Part shown: in pieces, positions 1 to 10,204 of the stretch
Layout of the letters: the number at the start of each line of letters is the position of its first letter
Numbering within the stretch: position 1 is the first letter of the stretch
Source: Pseudomonadota bacterium
Lineage (GTDB): Bacteria; Pseudomonadota; Gammaproteobacteria; Burkholderiales; SG8-39
Direction of reading: 5' to 3'
DNA length: 39,663 bases
Assembly: GCA_026399375.1 (NCBI GenBank)
Contig: JAPLRD010000014.1
Coordinates: 1 to 39,663, forward strand
Made by a program: the position numbers and the translations under genes
The notes under the pieces: model-generated
Told to the model about the DNA's origin: nothing
The model's input: only the letters and a program-made list of their open reading frames with translations
Databases searched by the model: none

Positions 1-507
1 CTGCGCCTGTTCGAATTGCACAGCACCGAGAGCCAGCTGCTGCAGCAATATTTTCGCGGTGACGCACCGCGCGTGATGGTGCAGGCGGCTGACGGCTTCG
101 CCGGTCTGCAGGCGGTGCTGCCGCCGCCGTCGCGCCGCGCCCTGGTGCTGATCGATCCCTCATACGAAGACAAGGGCGACTACCGCCATGTGCTGTCGGC
201 CCTGCGCGACGCGCAAAAGCGCTTTCGTGCCGGCGTCTATGCGGTCTGGTATCCGCAGGTGCAACGGCGCGAATCGCGCCAGCTGCCGGAGCAGCTGAAA
301 CAACTGCAGGAAAAGGACTGGCTGCACGTTACGCTCACGGTGAGAAAGCCTGCGGGCGACGGCTTCTGCCTGCATGGCAGCGGCATGTTTATTCTGAATC
401 CGCCATGGCTGTTGCCCGAAGCACTGGAAAGCGCCATGCCGTATCTCGCAAAGACGCTGGCGCAGGATACCGGCGCCGGATTCGGCCTGGAGTGCGAGCT
501 GGCCTAG
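1..507 (+). CDS. rlmJ: 23S rRNA (adenine2030-N6)-methyltransferase, 3' part (truncated by window start)
   Basis: Reading frame open to window start; 'ALVLIDPSYEDKGDY', 'GVYAVWYPQV' and 'GSGMFILNPPW' are typical of RlmJ/YhiR. Confidence 0.9.
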   Translation: MRLFELHSTESQLLQQYFRGDAPRVMVQAADGFAGLQAVLPPPSRRALVLIDPSYEDKGDYRHVLSALRDAQKRFRAGVYAVWYPQVQRRESRQLPEQLKQLQEKDWLHVTLTVRKPAGDGFCLHGSGMFILNPPWLLPEALESAMPYLAKTLAQDTGAGFGLECELA

Positions 508-515
508 ACTGGGAG

Positions 516-1448
516 TTATACGACGTGGTCCGGCGCGAGCGGACAGGGGTGGAGCGCATCGCCTGTTTCGACCTGTATCGTGGCATGCCCGATGCCGAAG
601 CGCTCGCGCAATTCGTTCCCGGTCCGCGTCATGAAGCCGTCGCTGGGATGTCCGCCGGGCATGACCAGGTGCACCGTCAGCGCGGTTTCGGTCGTGCTCA
701 TGCCCCAGATGTGGAGGTCGTGGATTTCGGCGACGCCCTCCAGCCCGGAAAAATAGCGCCTGACCAGCGCGCTGTCGATTCGCGGCGGAACCGCATGCAG
801 CGACAAGTTCACCGAATCGCGCAGCAGCCCCCAGGTGCTGCCGACGATGACCGCCGCGACGACGAGACTCATCGCCGGATCGAGCCAGTTCCATCCTGTG
901 TACAGCATCCCCACTCCGGCGAGCACCACCCCCAGGGAGACGGCGGCATCGGCCGCCATGTGCAGGAACGCTCCTTGCACGTTCAAGTCGTGCTCACGAT
1001 CGCGCAGGAAAAGCAGTGCGGTCGCGCCGTTGACCAGGATGCCGCACAAGGCCACCCAGATCACCGTCATGGTGGCGACCGGGACCGGATTCATCAGGCG
1101 CTGGACCGCCTCCAGGGCAATGGCGCCGACCACCAGCATCAGCAGCATGGCGTTGACCAGCGCGGCCCGGATGGAGGAGCTGCGCAGGCCGTAGGTGAAG
1201 CGCTGGGAAGGCCCGCGGCGGCCGAGGACGCTGGCTCCCCAGGCGAGAGCCAGCGCCAGGACGTCGCTCAGATTGTGCCCGGCGTCCGCGAGTAGCGCCA
1301 TGGAGTGCGACAGCACGCCGTACACCGACTCCACCGCGACGAAACCGAGGTTCAGCGCGATGCCTGCGGCGAACGCGCGGTCGTGCCCTCCCCCGTCGTC
1401 TTGTCCGTGTCCGTGTCCGTGAGCTTGATGATGATGTTCATGCGCCAT
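516..1448 (-). CDS. Cation diffusion facilitator (CDF) family transporter
   Basis: His-rich N-terminus MAHEHHHQAHGHGHG; HNLSD in TM2 and HMAAD in TM5 (HxxxD metal sites); C-terminal cytoplasmic domain. Confidence 0.92.
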   Translation of the reverse strand: MAHEHHHQAHGHGHGQDDGGGHDRAFAAGIALNLGFVAVESVYGVLSHSMALLADAGHNLSDVLALALAWGASVLGRRGPSQRFTYGLRSSSIRAALVNAMLLMLVVGAIALEAVQRLMNPVPVATMTVIWVALCGILVNGATALLFLRDREHDLNVQGAFLHMAADAAVSLGVVLAGVGMLYTGWNWLDPAMSLVVAAVIVGSTWGLLRDSVNLSLHAVPPRIDSALVRRYFSGLEGVAEIHDLHIWGMSTTETALTVHLVMPGGHPSDGFMTRTGNELRERFGIGHATIQVETGDALHPCPLAPDHVV

Positions 1449-1493
1449 GTTCCGCACTTTAGCGGAATTGCGCACCGCGTGCGCCCGCCGCGG

Positions 1494-3434
1494 CTAGGGC
1501 GCAAGCGTGCGGCCGGACTCGAGCAGCTTTCCGAATTCCTCCGCAGGCATGGGCTTGCCGAACAGGTAACCCTGCATTTCGTCGCACTGATACTTGCGCA
1601 GGAACGCGAGTTGCTCCGGGGTTTCCACGCCCTCGGCGATCACGAGCAGGTTCAGCGTGTGACCGAGGGTGATGATCGCCTGCGCGATCGCCACGTCGTC
1701 GGCGTCGGTGCTGAGGTCGCGCACGAACGATTGGTCTATTTTCAGCCGGTCCACGGGGAAGCGCTTGAGGTAACTCAGGCTGGAGTAACCGGTGCCGAAA
1801 TCGTCCACCGAGAGCCGCACGCCCATCTCCCGAAACGCCTCCAGCGATGCGATCACCTGCTGCGCGTCGTGCATGATGACGCTCTCGGTGACCTCCAGTT
1901 CGAGCAGGTTGGGGGAGAGACCGGTTTCGGCGAGTATGGTCTCGACCAGCTGAAACAGGTTCTTTTCCCGGAATTGCCGCGCCGAGATGTTGACCGCCAC
2001 GGCGACCTGCGGCAACCCGGCATCCTGCCAGACCTTGCACTGCCGGCATGCCGTGCGCAACACCCATTCGCCGATGGGCACGATCAAGCCTGTTTCTTCC
2101 GCCAGCGGGATGAACTTCGCCGGGGAAACCATGCCCAGCTCGGGCTGTCTCCAGCGTATCAGCGCCTCGCAGCCGAATACGCGGTTGGTGCGCAAATCCA
2201 CCTGCGGCTGGAAATAAAGCTCAAATTCGCCCAGCTCCACCGCGCGCCGCAGCCTGCTCTCGAGGGCCAGGCGCTCCATCACCCTGGTCTGCATTTCCAC
2301 GGTGTAGAGTTGATAGGTGTTGCGGCCGGATTCCTTGGCGCGGTACATCGCCAGTTCGGCGCTTTTCATCAGCGATTCCGGATCCTTGGCGTCCTGCGGA
2401 TGCAGCGCGGCGCCTATGCTCGCGGTCACGAAGACGTCCCTGCCTTCGACCGAAAACGGTTTTGCGAACAATTCCACTATCCGCCGCAACTCGCCCGCGA
2501 TCTGCTGCTCGCTTTGCTGGTCGCAGAGCACGAGCACGAACTCGTCGCCGCCTTGCCGCGCCACGGTATCTGTGGCGCGCAGCGCCGATTGCAGGCGCGA
2601 GGCGACCGCGCGAAGCAGGTGATCGCCGAGGGTGTGGCCGAGGCTGTCGTTGACGACCTTGAAATTGTCGATGTCCAGAAACGCGACCGCCGAAAAATTG
2701 CCGTAGCGCTGCGCGCGCGCGCAGGCGCCCTGTATGCGGTCCCAGAGCAGATTGCGGTTCGGCAGTCCCGTGAGGGAGTCGTGATTGGCCTGGCGCGCGA
2801 GTTCGTCCTGGTGCGTCTTGGCATCGGTGATGTCGCTGTGCACGCCGATATAGTGGGTCACCGCGCCCGCGTCGTTTCGCACCGGAGCGACGTGCAGCTC
2901 GTTCCAGTACATGCTGCCGTCCTTGCGGTAATTGCGCAGCACGACGTGGCAGGGCCGCTCGTCGTGCAGGGCCGCGCGCACCGTGATGAGCTCAGGCTGC
3001 GCGATGTCGGTGCCCTGCAGCAGGCGGGCGTTGCGGCCGAGCACGTCCTGGCTCGAATAGCCGGTGATGCGCTCGAACGCGGGATTGACGTAGACGATGG
3101 GATTGTCGGGGGCGAGATTGTCGGTGATGCAGATCGCGTTGACGCTGGATTCGATCGCCCGGTCGCGCAGCTTCAAGCCCTCTTCCGCCCGCGAAATCGC
3201 GCTCAGCGTCCGATAGACCAGAAGATACAGCAGCCAGCCGGAGGAGAAGACGAACAGCCATCCGCTCAGGGTCTGCAGCCAGGTGACGCGCTCGACTTGC
3301 AGATCGAGCACCACCGCAAACGGAATTCCGCTCTGGATGAAAACCCAGAATCCGACAAGCAATGAAAAAAGCGCGGCAATCCTGAAAATTGCGCGCTTGG
3401 CGGACTCTACGCCGGTCTTGGAATACGCTGCCAC
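1494..3434 (-). CDS. Membrane-anchored PAS-GGDEF-EAL protein (cyclic-di-GMP turnover)
   Basis: Two N-terminal TM segments, PAS '[14 protein letters not shown]', intact RQGGDEF with upstream RATD I-site, EAL 'FGCEALIRW'. Confidence 0.95.
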   Translation of the reverse strand: MAAYSKTGVESAKRAIFRIAALFSLLVGFWVFIQSGIPFAVVLDLQVERVTWLQTLSGWLFVFSSGWLLYLLVYRTLSAISRAEEGLKLRDRAIESSVNAICITDNLAPDNPIVYVNPAFERITGYSSQDVLGRNARLLQGTDIAQPELITVRAALHDERPCHVVLRNYRKDGSMYWNELHVAPVRNDAGAVTHYIGVHSDITDAKTHQDELARQANHDSLTGLPNRNLLWDRIQGACARAQRYGNFSAVAFLDIDNFKVVNDSLGHTLGDHLLRAVASRLQSALRATDTVARQGGDEFVLVLCDQQSEQQIAGELRRIVELFAKPFSVEGRDVFVTASIGAALHPQDAKDPESLMKSAELAMYRAKESGRNTYQLYTVEMQTRVMERLALESRLRRAVELGEFELYFQPQVDLRTNRVFGCEALIRWRQPELGMVSPAKFIPLAEETGLIVPIGEWVLRTACRQCKVWQDAGLPQVAVAVNISARQFREKNLFQLVETILAETGLSPNLLELEVTESVIMHDAQQVIASLEAFREMGVRLSVDDFGTGYSSLSYLKRFPVDRLKIDQSFVRDLSTDADDVAIAQAIITLGHTLNLLVIAEGVETPEQLAFLRKYQCDEMQGYLFGKPMPAEEFGKLLESGRTLAP

Positions 3435-3672
3435 ACCTGTCCTAGAATGGGCTTCCGAAGGTTCGAATCACGTTGCCCGGCTCCCGGTACGATCACGCCC
3501 TCCCGGGGTGATAACCGCCGAGTGCATTATCGGCAGGAACGATGCAATTCTGAGGGGCAGCCGAGGGGTTCAATGCGTGAATTAAACCTATTATGCGCCC
3601 GCTTTTCGTGGTCTGCTTCGGCCCGCGGATCGCTTTCTTGACCGACGACGGCATTCTGATAAGCTTTCCCGC

Positions 3673-4644
3673 ATGAGCGAACTCAAACAGATCGGCATCA
3701 TCAGCCTGGGCGTCATGGGCCAGCGCATGCTGGCGCGCATGATGGAGCATCCACGGGTGCGCGCGGTCGTGGCCTGGGACCCGAATCCGGCGGTCGTCGC
3801 CGACGTGAGAAAGAACTATCCGGCGCTCGAAATCGCCGCAACGCCGGCGGAGGTCATCGCGACGCCCGGACTGAAAGGCCTCTACATCGCCTCGCCTCCT
3901 GCGAGCCATCTCGATTATGCGCACCAGGGATTCGACGCCGGCCTTGCCGTCTTTTGCGAGAAGCCGCTTACCGTCGATTTCGCCGCGGGGCGGAAGGCCA
4001 TCGCCCGCATCGAGGCGGAGGGCTTGCGCTCCGCGGTCAATTTTTCCCTGGGCTCTTCCCCTGGCCTGGCCGCCATGGCGGCGGCCGTCCGGGACGGCTC
4101 CATCGGCGAGCCGAAACACGTTGAAATCGAACTCGCCTTCGATCGATGGCCGCGCACCTGGCAATCAGCGGCCGGGCGCTGGCTGTCCGAACGCGCCGAA
4201 GGCGGATTTTCGCGCGAGGTGCTGTCGCATTTCGTCTTCGTGCTGCAGCGCGCGCTGGGCAAGGCCGCGGTGGTGGAGGCCAAGCCGGATTACCCCGCCG
4301 ACGGCGTGGGCGCGGAGCGGGCGCTGAGCGCGCGCCTGGATGCGGGCGGCGTGCCGGTGGCGATCGAAGCCAGGGTCGGCGGCAGCCATCCGGACTTCAA
4401 TCGCATGACGCTGACAGGCAGCGCCGGGGCAATCGAGCTGCACGACTGGTTCGGCCTGCGCCGGCGCCGGGGCGAAGGCGCATGGGTTGACGAGGGAACG
4501 GCACAGAGCAACCGGCAGGTGGGTCAAGCCGCTCAACTCGATCAACTCGCCGCCATGACAGGAGGAAGAGCGCACACGCTTCCCAGCTTCGCCGAGGCTT
4601 TGGCGGTGCAGGAGACGATAGAAGCGATACTTCAGAGGCGCTAG
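3673..4644 (+). CDS. Gfo/Idh/MocA family oxidoreductase
   Basis: N-terminal Rossmann 'IGIISLGVMGQRML', 'GLYIASPPASHLDYAHQGFDAGLAVFCEKPLTVD' (EKP motif). Confidence 0.9.
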   Translation: MSELKQIGIISLGVMGQRMLARMMEHPRVRAVVAWDPNPAVVADVRKNYPALEIAATPAEVIATPGLKGLYIASPPASHLDYAHQGFDAGLAVFCEKPLTVDFAAGRKAIARIEAEGLRSAVNFSLGSSPGLAAMAAAVRDGSIGEPKHVEIELAFDRWPRTWQSAAGRWLSERAEGGFSREVLSHFVFVLQRALGKAAVVEAKPDYPADGVGAERALSARLDAGGVPVAIEARVGGSHPDFNRMTLTGSAGAIELHDWFGLRRRRGEGAWVDEGTAQSNRQVGQAAQLDQLAAMTGGRAHTLPSFAEALAVQETIEAILQRR

Positions 4645-4712
4645 TACGAAGACACCTTAATTTGGAAACATTGTGGCGCGCAACTTAACCGTCTGGCTCA
4701 CCACTTCGTGGT

Positions 4713-4758
4713 GAGCGAGCTTGCTCGCGAATCGTGGAATTCGCGAGCAAGCTCGCTC
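4713..4758. repeat. REP-like intergenic palindrome
   Basis: 19-bp perfect arms gagcgagcttgctcgcgaa (4713-4731) / ttcgcgagcaagctcgctc (4740-4758), 8-nt loop; resembles REP sequences abundant in Pseudomonas. Preceded by small hairpin caccacttcgtggtg. Confidence 0.8.
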
Positions 4759-4871
4759 CTACACCTACAACACAGACATGCTTCGAAATTAACATGTCAT
4801 CGCACTAGCCTCTCTATTCGGGCGCCCGCCGTCGTCCGGCACGCGAGTTCGATTCACCGCTTGGGGGATTC

Positions 4872-6530
4872 ATGACGACCGCTACGCTTGTCGCGCTGGA
4901 GCGCATCAAGGACCACTACGGCGCGCAAAGCGCCGAATCCAAACTGGCGCTGCTGCGCCGTCTTGCGCGCGCCAAATTGCGCTCCGCCGGCGTGGTCCTG
5001 CGCCTGCACGAGGTGCTGTGTTTTTTGCGCGCCTACCCGGACGATGCGCGGGTTCTCGCCCAGGTTGAGCGCATGCTGGCAGGCTTTGCCAAACGCGCCG
5101 ACCTCGGGCGCGCGCGCGAGGAACTCACCGACTCGGGGATCGCGGGGACGGCGATCCGCTACCGCTTTTACTGGTCGACGCTGTGCTGGCTCGCGCGGCG
5201 CTGGCCCGAGCGTATCGCAATCGATCGCAGTGAACCGGAGGTGGAAGACAAGCTGTCTGCGGCGCTGCCGTTGCTCCTCACCTGGGCCGAGTCGATTGCG
5301 TTGAAGGCGCTCGACCTGCCGGCCTTCGCGGCGATGGACCGGTTGCGCGCGCGCGGCGAGGGTGACGCGTCTTTTCTTGCGCGGCGCATGGAAGCCATGC
5401 CCGGCGACGGCTTCACGCGCGAAGCGTTTCACGATGGCATAGAACCGACCTACGAACTCTCGAGCGGCCCGGACACGCCCTCGCGCACCCGCGCCAGGCA
5501 TGCTGCGGCGCCCATGGCGTTTCAGCATCAGCCCCTGCGGCGCGCGCGCCCCGATTTGCGCGAGGAGTTGGGGCGGATCTATCGCGGCGTGCGCCTTGCG
5601 TCGGCGCGCGAGGGTGCGCAATTGATCGAACTTGCGCGTGTCGCCATGGTGACACGCTCGCGCGACCTTGACGCCTTCGCTTACGGCAACCCGCGCGACG
5701 TGCGTCTGGTCGACGACGGCGGCGGGCTCGCCTTTGTCCTGATCGGCGTCATCCCCGAGCGCCGCGCGCTCGTGCCCGCGACCAGCGGCTATCTGATCCT
5801 GCACAACGGCGTGCCCATCGGCTACGGCGAGGCGTTCGTGACCGGGCGTGCGGCGACGATGACGTTCAACGTTTTCGCGACCTTTCGCGGCGGCGAGGCG
5901 GCCTACACGGTCGCGCGCACCCTGGCGATGGTGCGCCACCTGTTCGGCGCGGAGTCCTTCAGTTTCGACCAGTACCAGCTGGGAAAGGGCAATGACGAAG
6001 GGATCGCCACCGGCGTCTGGTGGTTCTACTACAAGCTCGGGTTCAGGCCGCTCACGGCAAGTGCGCGCAGCCTCATGCGCAAGGAGCTCGCGCGCATGCG
6101 CGCCGATCCGTCGCATCGCTCGAGCGCGGCGACACTGCGTGAGCTGGCCGAGTCGCACATGCTGTTCGATCTCGACCGTTCGCGCGCGCCCGGCCTGCCG
6201 CCGGTAGTGGAACTGGGCCTGCGCATCGGCGACGGCTTCGCCAGGGCGCGCGCATCGCGCGAAACCGTGCTCGCGGATTGCGTCAAATCGACGCTGCAAC
6301 TCACAGGCGTGCGTTCGCTGCGCGGATTTACCGCGGGTGAACGCCTCGCCTGGGAACGCTGGAGCCCGTTGGTAGCGTTTGCCCTGCCGGGAGTGTCGCG
6401 GTGGAGCCTGGCCGAGAGGCGGGCACTGGCCCGCGTGATCCGCGCCAAGGGCGGCCGCGACGAAAGCGATTTCATCGCACGCTTCGCCGCGCATCCGAAA
6501 CTGGAGCGCGCCTTGTTCGGTAAGCCCTGA
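4872..6530 (+). CDS. Hypothetical protein, 552 aa, possible GNAT-like domain
   Basis: Long ORF; 'GNDEGIATGVWWFYYKLGFRP' resembles the C-terminal GNAT motif; no confident family. Confidence 0.75.
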   Translation: MTTATLVALERIKDHYGAQSAESKLALLRRLARAKLRSAGVVLRLHEVLCFLRAYPDDARVLAQVERMLAGFAKRADLGRAREELTDSGIAGTAIRYRFYWSTLCWLARRWPERIAIDRSEPEVEDKLSAALPLLLTWAESIALKALDLPAFAAMDRLRARGEGDASFLARRMEAMPGDGFTREAFHDGIEPTYELSSGPDTPSRTRARHAAAPMAFQHQPLRRARPDLREELGRIYRGVRLASAREGAQLIELARVAMVTRSRDLDAFAYGNPRDVRLVDDGGGLAFVLIGVIPERRALVPATSGYLILHNGVPIGYGEAFVTGRAATMTFNVFATFRGGEAAYTVARTLAMVRHLFGAESFSFDQYQLGKGNDEGIATGVWWFYYKLGFRPLTASARSLMRKELARMRADPSHRSSAATLRELAESHMLFDLDRSRAPGLPPVVELGLRIGDGFARARASRETVLADCVKSTLQLTGVRSLRGFTAGERLAWERWSPLVAFALPGVSRWSLAERRALARVIRAKGGRDESDFIARFAAHPKLERALFGKP

Positions 6531-6556
6531 GTTTCCAGGCGCAATTCCCAAACATT

Positions 6557-6637
6557 GTCATTGCGAGCGACGCGAGGATTCTGTTTCTTAACGCAACGGG
6601 AAAAAGCAGATTCCTCGGCCCCTGGCCTCGGAATGAC
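6557..6637 (+). repeat. Intergenic inverted-repeat element, copy 1
   Basis: gtcattgcgagcgacgcgaggattctg...aagcagattcctcggcccctggcctcggaatgac; matches the reverse complement of 36679-36756. Confidence 0.8.
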
Positions 6638-6653
6638 AATTGATGGATGTTCC

Positions 6654-8195
6654 CTAAATACGAAATTCGATCAGGAACGGTCCCTTGCGGCCGCAGGCCG
6701 ATTTGAACACGTCGGCAAAACCCTCCAGCGTATCCACGCGCGTCGCCTCCATGCCCATGCCGCCGGCAAGCTTGACCCAGTCGAGCGCCGGGCGCGCCAG
6801 GTCGAACAGTTCGTTCGAGGCGTGGCCGGGTTTCGCGCCCACCGAGACCAGTTCGCCCATAAGGATCTTGTAGATCTGGTTGGCGAACACGACGTTGACG
6901 ATGTCGAGTTTTTCGCGCGCCTGGGTCCACAGCGATTGCAGCGAGTACATGCCGGCGCCGTCGGCCTGCAGGCACACCACCTTGCGATCCGGACAGGCGA
7001 TCGCCGCGCCGGTGGCGCAGGGAAAGGCGTGCCCGATCGCGCCGCCGGTATTTTGCAGCCAGTCCATCGGAGCGGCGTTGAAGGTCGGGGCGAACAGCGC
7101 GCGCCCGGAGGTCACGCCGTCCTCGGCGACGATGCAGTTCTCGGGCAGCAGCGCCGCGAGCGTGCTGGCGAAGGCTTCGGGTTCGAATTTTCCCTGCACC
7201 AACTGCGGCTTGATCGCGCCTTCCGGTATCGCCACCTTCGCCGGCGCGCCGAGTTCGTCCGCAAGCGCATTCAGGGCGTCCACCGCATCCTGTTCCGGCC
7301 GCGCGAGGACGTGCGTGTCGGAATCGGGCGGCGCCATCAGGCTGGGTTTGCCCGGATAGGCGAAGAAGCCGGTCGGCGGCTTGGCGCCTACGAGGACGAC
7401 ATGCTTGGTTCCTGCAAGCGTCTTGATCGCGGCATCCACCATGTAGGGGATCCGGTCTACCGGCACGCGCCCGCGGCCGCGCGCCATGCGTCCCACCTGC
7501 GTGGGCGTGCGCAGTTTCGCGCCGGTGACGTGGGCGACGCGGTTCGCCGCAACAAGTCCCGCTTCGCACAGTGCGTGGCCGGAGAGAACCAGCACCGCGG
7601 GTTCTTTGCGGCGCAGCGCTTGCGCGATGGTGCGCAATGTGTCCGGAGCGACCTTGGGCCGCGCAGGCGCGGGCATCGGGGCGGCGACCACGCCGCCTTC
7701 GTTCCATGCGGTGTCTGCGGGAAGGATCAGCGTCGCGATCTGACCCGGCGCGGTATTGGCCGCCTGCACCGCGGCGGCGCTGTCCGCGCCAACGGCCGCG
7801 GACGTGGTGCTTGCACGCACCCAGTGCGAGGCCGCGCGCGCGAGGCCTTCGGTGTCCGAGGTGAGCGGCGCGTCGTAGGCACGGTGATAGGTGGCGTGAT
7901 CGCCGACGATGTTGACCATGGGCGAAAACGCGCGGCGCGCGTTGTGCACGTTGGCGATGCCGTTGGCGAAGCCCGGCCCGCAGTGGAGCAGCGTCGCCGC
8001 CGGCTTGCCCGCCATGCGGCCATAACCGTCGGCCGCGCCGGTCACCACGGTTTCGGCCATGCCGAGGACGCAGCGCATGCCCTCGACCTTGTCGAGCGCG
8101 GCGACGAAATGCATTTCGGAGGTGCCGGGGTTGGCGAAACACGTATCTACGCCGCTGGCGAGCAGCGTGCGAACCAGGCTTTCTGCGCCGTTCAT
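6654..8195 (-). CDS. Thiamine-pyrophosphate-dependent enzyme, acetolactate synthase large-subunit-like
   Basis: MNGAESLVRTLLASGVDTCFANPGTSEMHF; 'GMAETVVTGAADGYGRMAGKPAA'; C-terminal TPP-binding 'EDGVTSGRALFAP...GGAIGHAFPCATGAA'. Confidence 0.9.
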   Translation of the reverse strand: MNGAESLVRTLLASGVDTCFANPGTSEMHFVAALDKVEGMRCVLGMAETVVTGAADGYGRMAGKPAATLLHCGPGFANGIANVHNARRAFSPMVNIVGDHATYHRAYDAPLTSDTEGLARAASHWVRASTTSAAVGADSAAAVQAANTAPGQIATLILPADTAWNEGGVVAAPMPAPARPKVAPDTLRTIAQALRRKEPAVLVLSGHALCEAGLVAANRVAHVTGAKLRTPTQVGRMARGRGRVPVDRIPYMVDAAIKTLAGTKHVVLVGAKPPTGFFAYPGKPSLMAPPDSDTHVLARPEQDAVDALNALADELGAPAKVAIPEGAIKPQLVQGKFEPEAFASTLAALLPENCIVAEDGVTSGRALFAPTFNAAPMDWLQNTGGAIGHAFPCATGAAIACPDRKVVCLQADGAGMYSLQSLWTQAREKLDIVNVVFANQIYKILMGELVSVGAKPGHASNELFDLARPALDWVKLAGGMGMEATRVDTLEGFADVFKSACGRKGPFLIEFRI

Positions 8196-8348
8196 GGGGA
8201 AGTTTCCGTATGAGTAGGTGATTGAAAATGCCACGCACCGCGGACAAGTGCGGGGCATGAGCGGAAGCGAGAAGCGCCTAGGCTACTCTCGCTTGGTTCC
8301 AACATCAACCGGCGCAAAACCAGTAAACTGCCTGTCCTCTATCGGGAA

Positions 8349-8442
8349 ACTCTGAAAAAGGGGCCCATGGCCCCCTTTTCCAATCCCCCCATTACAGCGA
8401 AAAACCTCGGCCGAAAAATCGTCGCCCGAGGTTTTTCAGAGA
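8349..8442. promoter_or_regulatory. Nested/competing hairpins upstream of ABC exporter (terminator or attenuator candidate)
   Basis: aaaaaggggcccatggcccccttttc; aaaaacctcgg(8400-8410)/ccgaggttttt(8426-8436); outer ctctgaaaaa(8350-8359)/tttttcagag(8432-8441). Confidence 0.6.
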
Positions 8443-8509
8443 ACATTTAGGTGCAAGAACACACGCCCGCTCAAGCCATGGTCTGGTTCAGACAAACGGT
8501 GCCCGGATC

Positions 8510-10204
8510 ATGAGCGATTTTCGGGCGCTGCTCTCGTTCGCCGCGCCCTACCGGGCGGCGCTGGCACTCAGCGCGCTGCTGATGCTGCTCGAGAGCACGG
8601 CCGCACTGGTGGTGCCCTGGGCTGGGGGGCTGCTGACCGACGTGCTGTTGAAATCGGGAGACACGTCCTCTGCAGGAACCGCACCGGTCCGTATCGTCCT
8701 GCTCGGCATGCTCGGACTGTTCGTCCTGCAGGCGCTGCTCAAGTTCGGCAACACCTATATTCTCGGAAACGCCGCCGACAGGATCGTCTCAGACCTGAAG
8801 ATCAGGCTCTACGATCATCTCCAGGCACTGCCCCTGGCCTACTATCAGCAGCGCCGCCTCGGCGACACGCTGGCCCTGCTCACCAACGACGTCTATGTGC
8901 TGACCGGCTTCATCAGCGGTACAGCGCTGGCGCTGGTGCCGCTGCTGTTCACGGCAGGAGGGGCGGTGGTCCTCATGTTTCGCATCCGGCCGGCGCTGGC
9001 GTTGCTGGCGGTGATCCTCATCCCAGTGTTCTACCTGCTGATGAAAATCGCCGGCCGCCGCATGCGGCCGCTGTCGGGCCAGATACAGGGAGAGTACGCA
9101 GGTGCGGTCGCCATCGCCCAGGAGAACCTCGGCATGCTGCCCGCGATCAAGACGTTCACGCGGGAGAACCAGGAATCGGCGCGCTACCGCGGGCAAATCG
9201 AACGCATTTTTCGCCTGAGCGTCAAGCAGCGCGGCATATACGCCGCGCTGGATCCGCTGGCGCAGTTGATCGCGGCAATGGGCATCGTGCTGGTGCTGGC
9301 GCTGGCGAGTTCGGATCTCGCCGAGGGCAGGCTCGCGCCGGCGCAGCTGGTAAGTTTTCTGCTGTACGCCGCACTGCTCACGCGGCCGGTCGCAGGGCTC
9401 GCCGATGTCTATGGCCAGACGCAGATGACGCGCGGCGCATTCGCCAGGCTGCGCCAGGCGATGGAAGAACCGCGGGAGCCGGCGGCGGATGTCGGCATTC
9501 CGCTTCAGGAAGTAAGTGGAGCCATCGAATTTCAGAGCGTGCACTTTGGCTATGAAGGCCGGCCGGCGGCGCTGGAAGAAGTAGACCTTCGCATCGCGGC
9601 GGGCGAGACCGTCGCCATCGTCGGCCCGAACGGCGCGGGTAAAAGTACGCTGGGCCATCTGCTGATGCGGCTGCACGAACCGTCCGCGGGGAAGATTCTG
9701 ATCGACGGCATCGACACCGCGACGGTGTCGCTGGAGAGCCTGCGCCGCCAGATCGGCGTCGTGCCGCAGCACGTGCTGCTGTTCAACGCCACGGTGCGCG
9801 ACAACATCGCCTATGGACGGCCGGAGCCGAGTCCGGAGGAAATCGAAGCCGCAGCCCGGGCCGCGCGGGCGCACGACTTCATTTCGGCATTGCCGCAGGG
9901 CTACGACACTATGATCGGCGACCGCGGCGTGCGCCTGTCGGGGGGCCAGCAGCAGCGCCTCGCGCTCGCCCGCGCACTGTTGAAAGACCCGCCGATTCTG
10001 ATACTCGACGAAGCCACGGCGATGTTCGATCCGCAGGGGGAAGCGGAATTCCTGCAAGCCTGCCACGACACGCCCAGGCGGCGCACGGTGCTCCTGATCA
10101 CCCACCGGCCGGCGAGCCTGGCAGCGGCCGACCGCATCGTGCGCATGGAGCAGGGGCGGATCGTCGCGATGCACCCCTGCAAGCCAGCGCAGCAGGACAC
10201 TTGA
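8510..10204 (+). CDS. ABC transporter, fused permease/ATP-binding (MsbA-like exporter)
   Basis: N-terminal TMD, Walker A GPNGAGKST, signature LSGGQQQRLALARAL, Walker B ILILDEAT. Confidence 0.95.
   Translation: MSDFRALLSFAAPYRAALALSALLMLLESTAALVVPWAGGLLTDVLLKSGDTSSAGTAPVRIVLLGMLGLFVLQALLKFGNTYILGNAADRIVSDLKIRLYDHLQALPLAYYQQRRLGDTLALLTNDVYVLTGFISGTALALVPLLFTAGGAVVLMFRIRPALALLAVILIPVFYLLMKIAGRRMRPLSGQIQGEYAGAVAIAQENLGMLPAIKTFTRENQESARYRGQIERIFRLSVKQRGIYAALDPLAQLIAAMGIVLVLALASSDLAEGRLAPAQLVSFLLYAALLTRPVAGLADVYGQTQMTRGAFARLRQAMEEPREPAADVGIPLQEVSGAIEFQSVHFGYEGRPAALEEVDLRIAAGETVAIVGPNGAGKSTLGHLLMRLHEPSAGKILIDGIDTATVSLESLRRQIGVVPQHVLLFNATVRDNIAYGRPEPSPEEIEAAARAARAHDFISALPQGYDTMIGDRGVRLSGGQQQRLALARALLKDPPILILDEATAMFDPQGEAEFLQACHDTPRRRTVLLITHRPASLAAADRIVRMEQGRIVAMHPCKPAQQDT

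Noticed and set aside
1305-3365. 686-aa plus-strand ORF
   Set aside because: Antisense to the well-supported PAS-GGDEF-EAL gene; composition is typical of high-GC shadow ORFs.
3450-3500. tRNA-like T-loop ggttcgaatc
   Set aside because: Flanking bases do not form a T-stem or acceptor stem; no anticodon arm found.
4854-8247. Long minus-strand ORFs 4854-6551 and 6472-8247
   Set aside because: The first is antisense to the 552-aa CDS; the second is an alternate frame of the TPP-enzyme gene.
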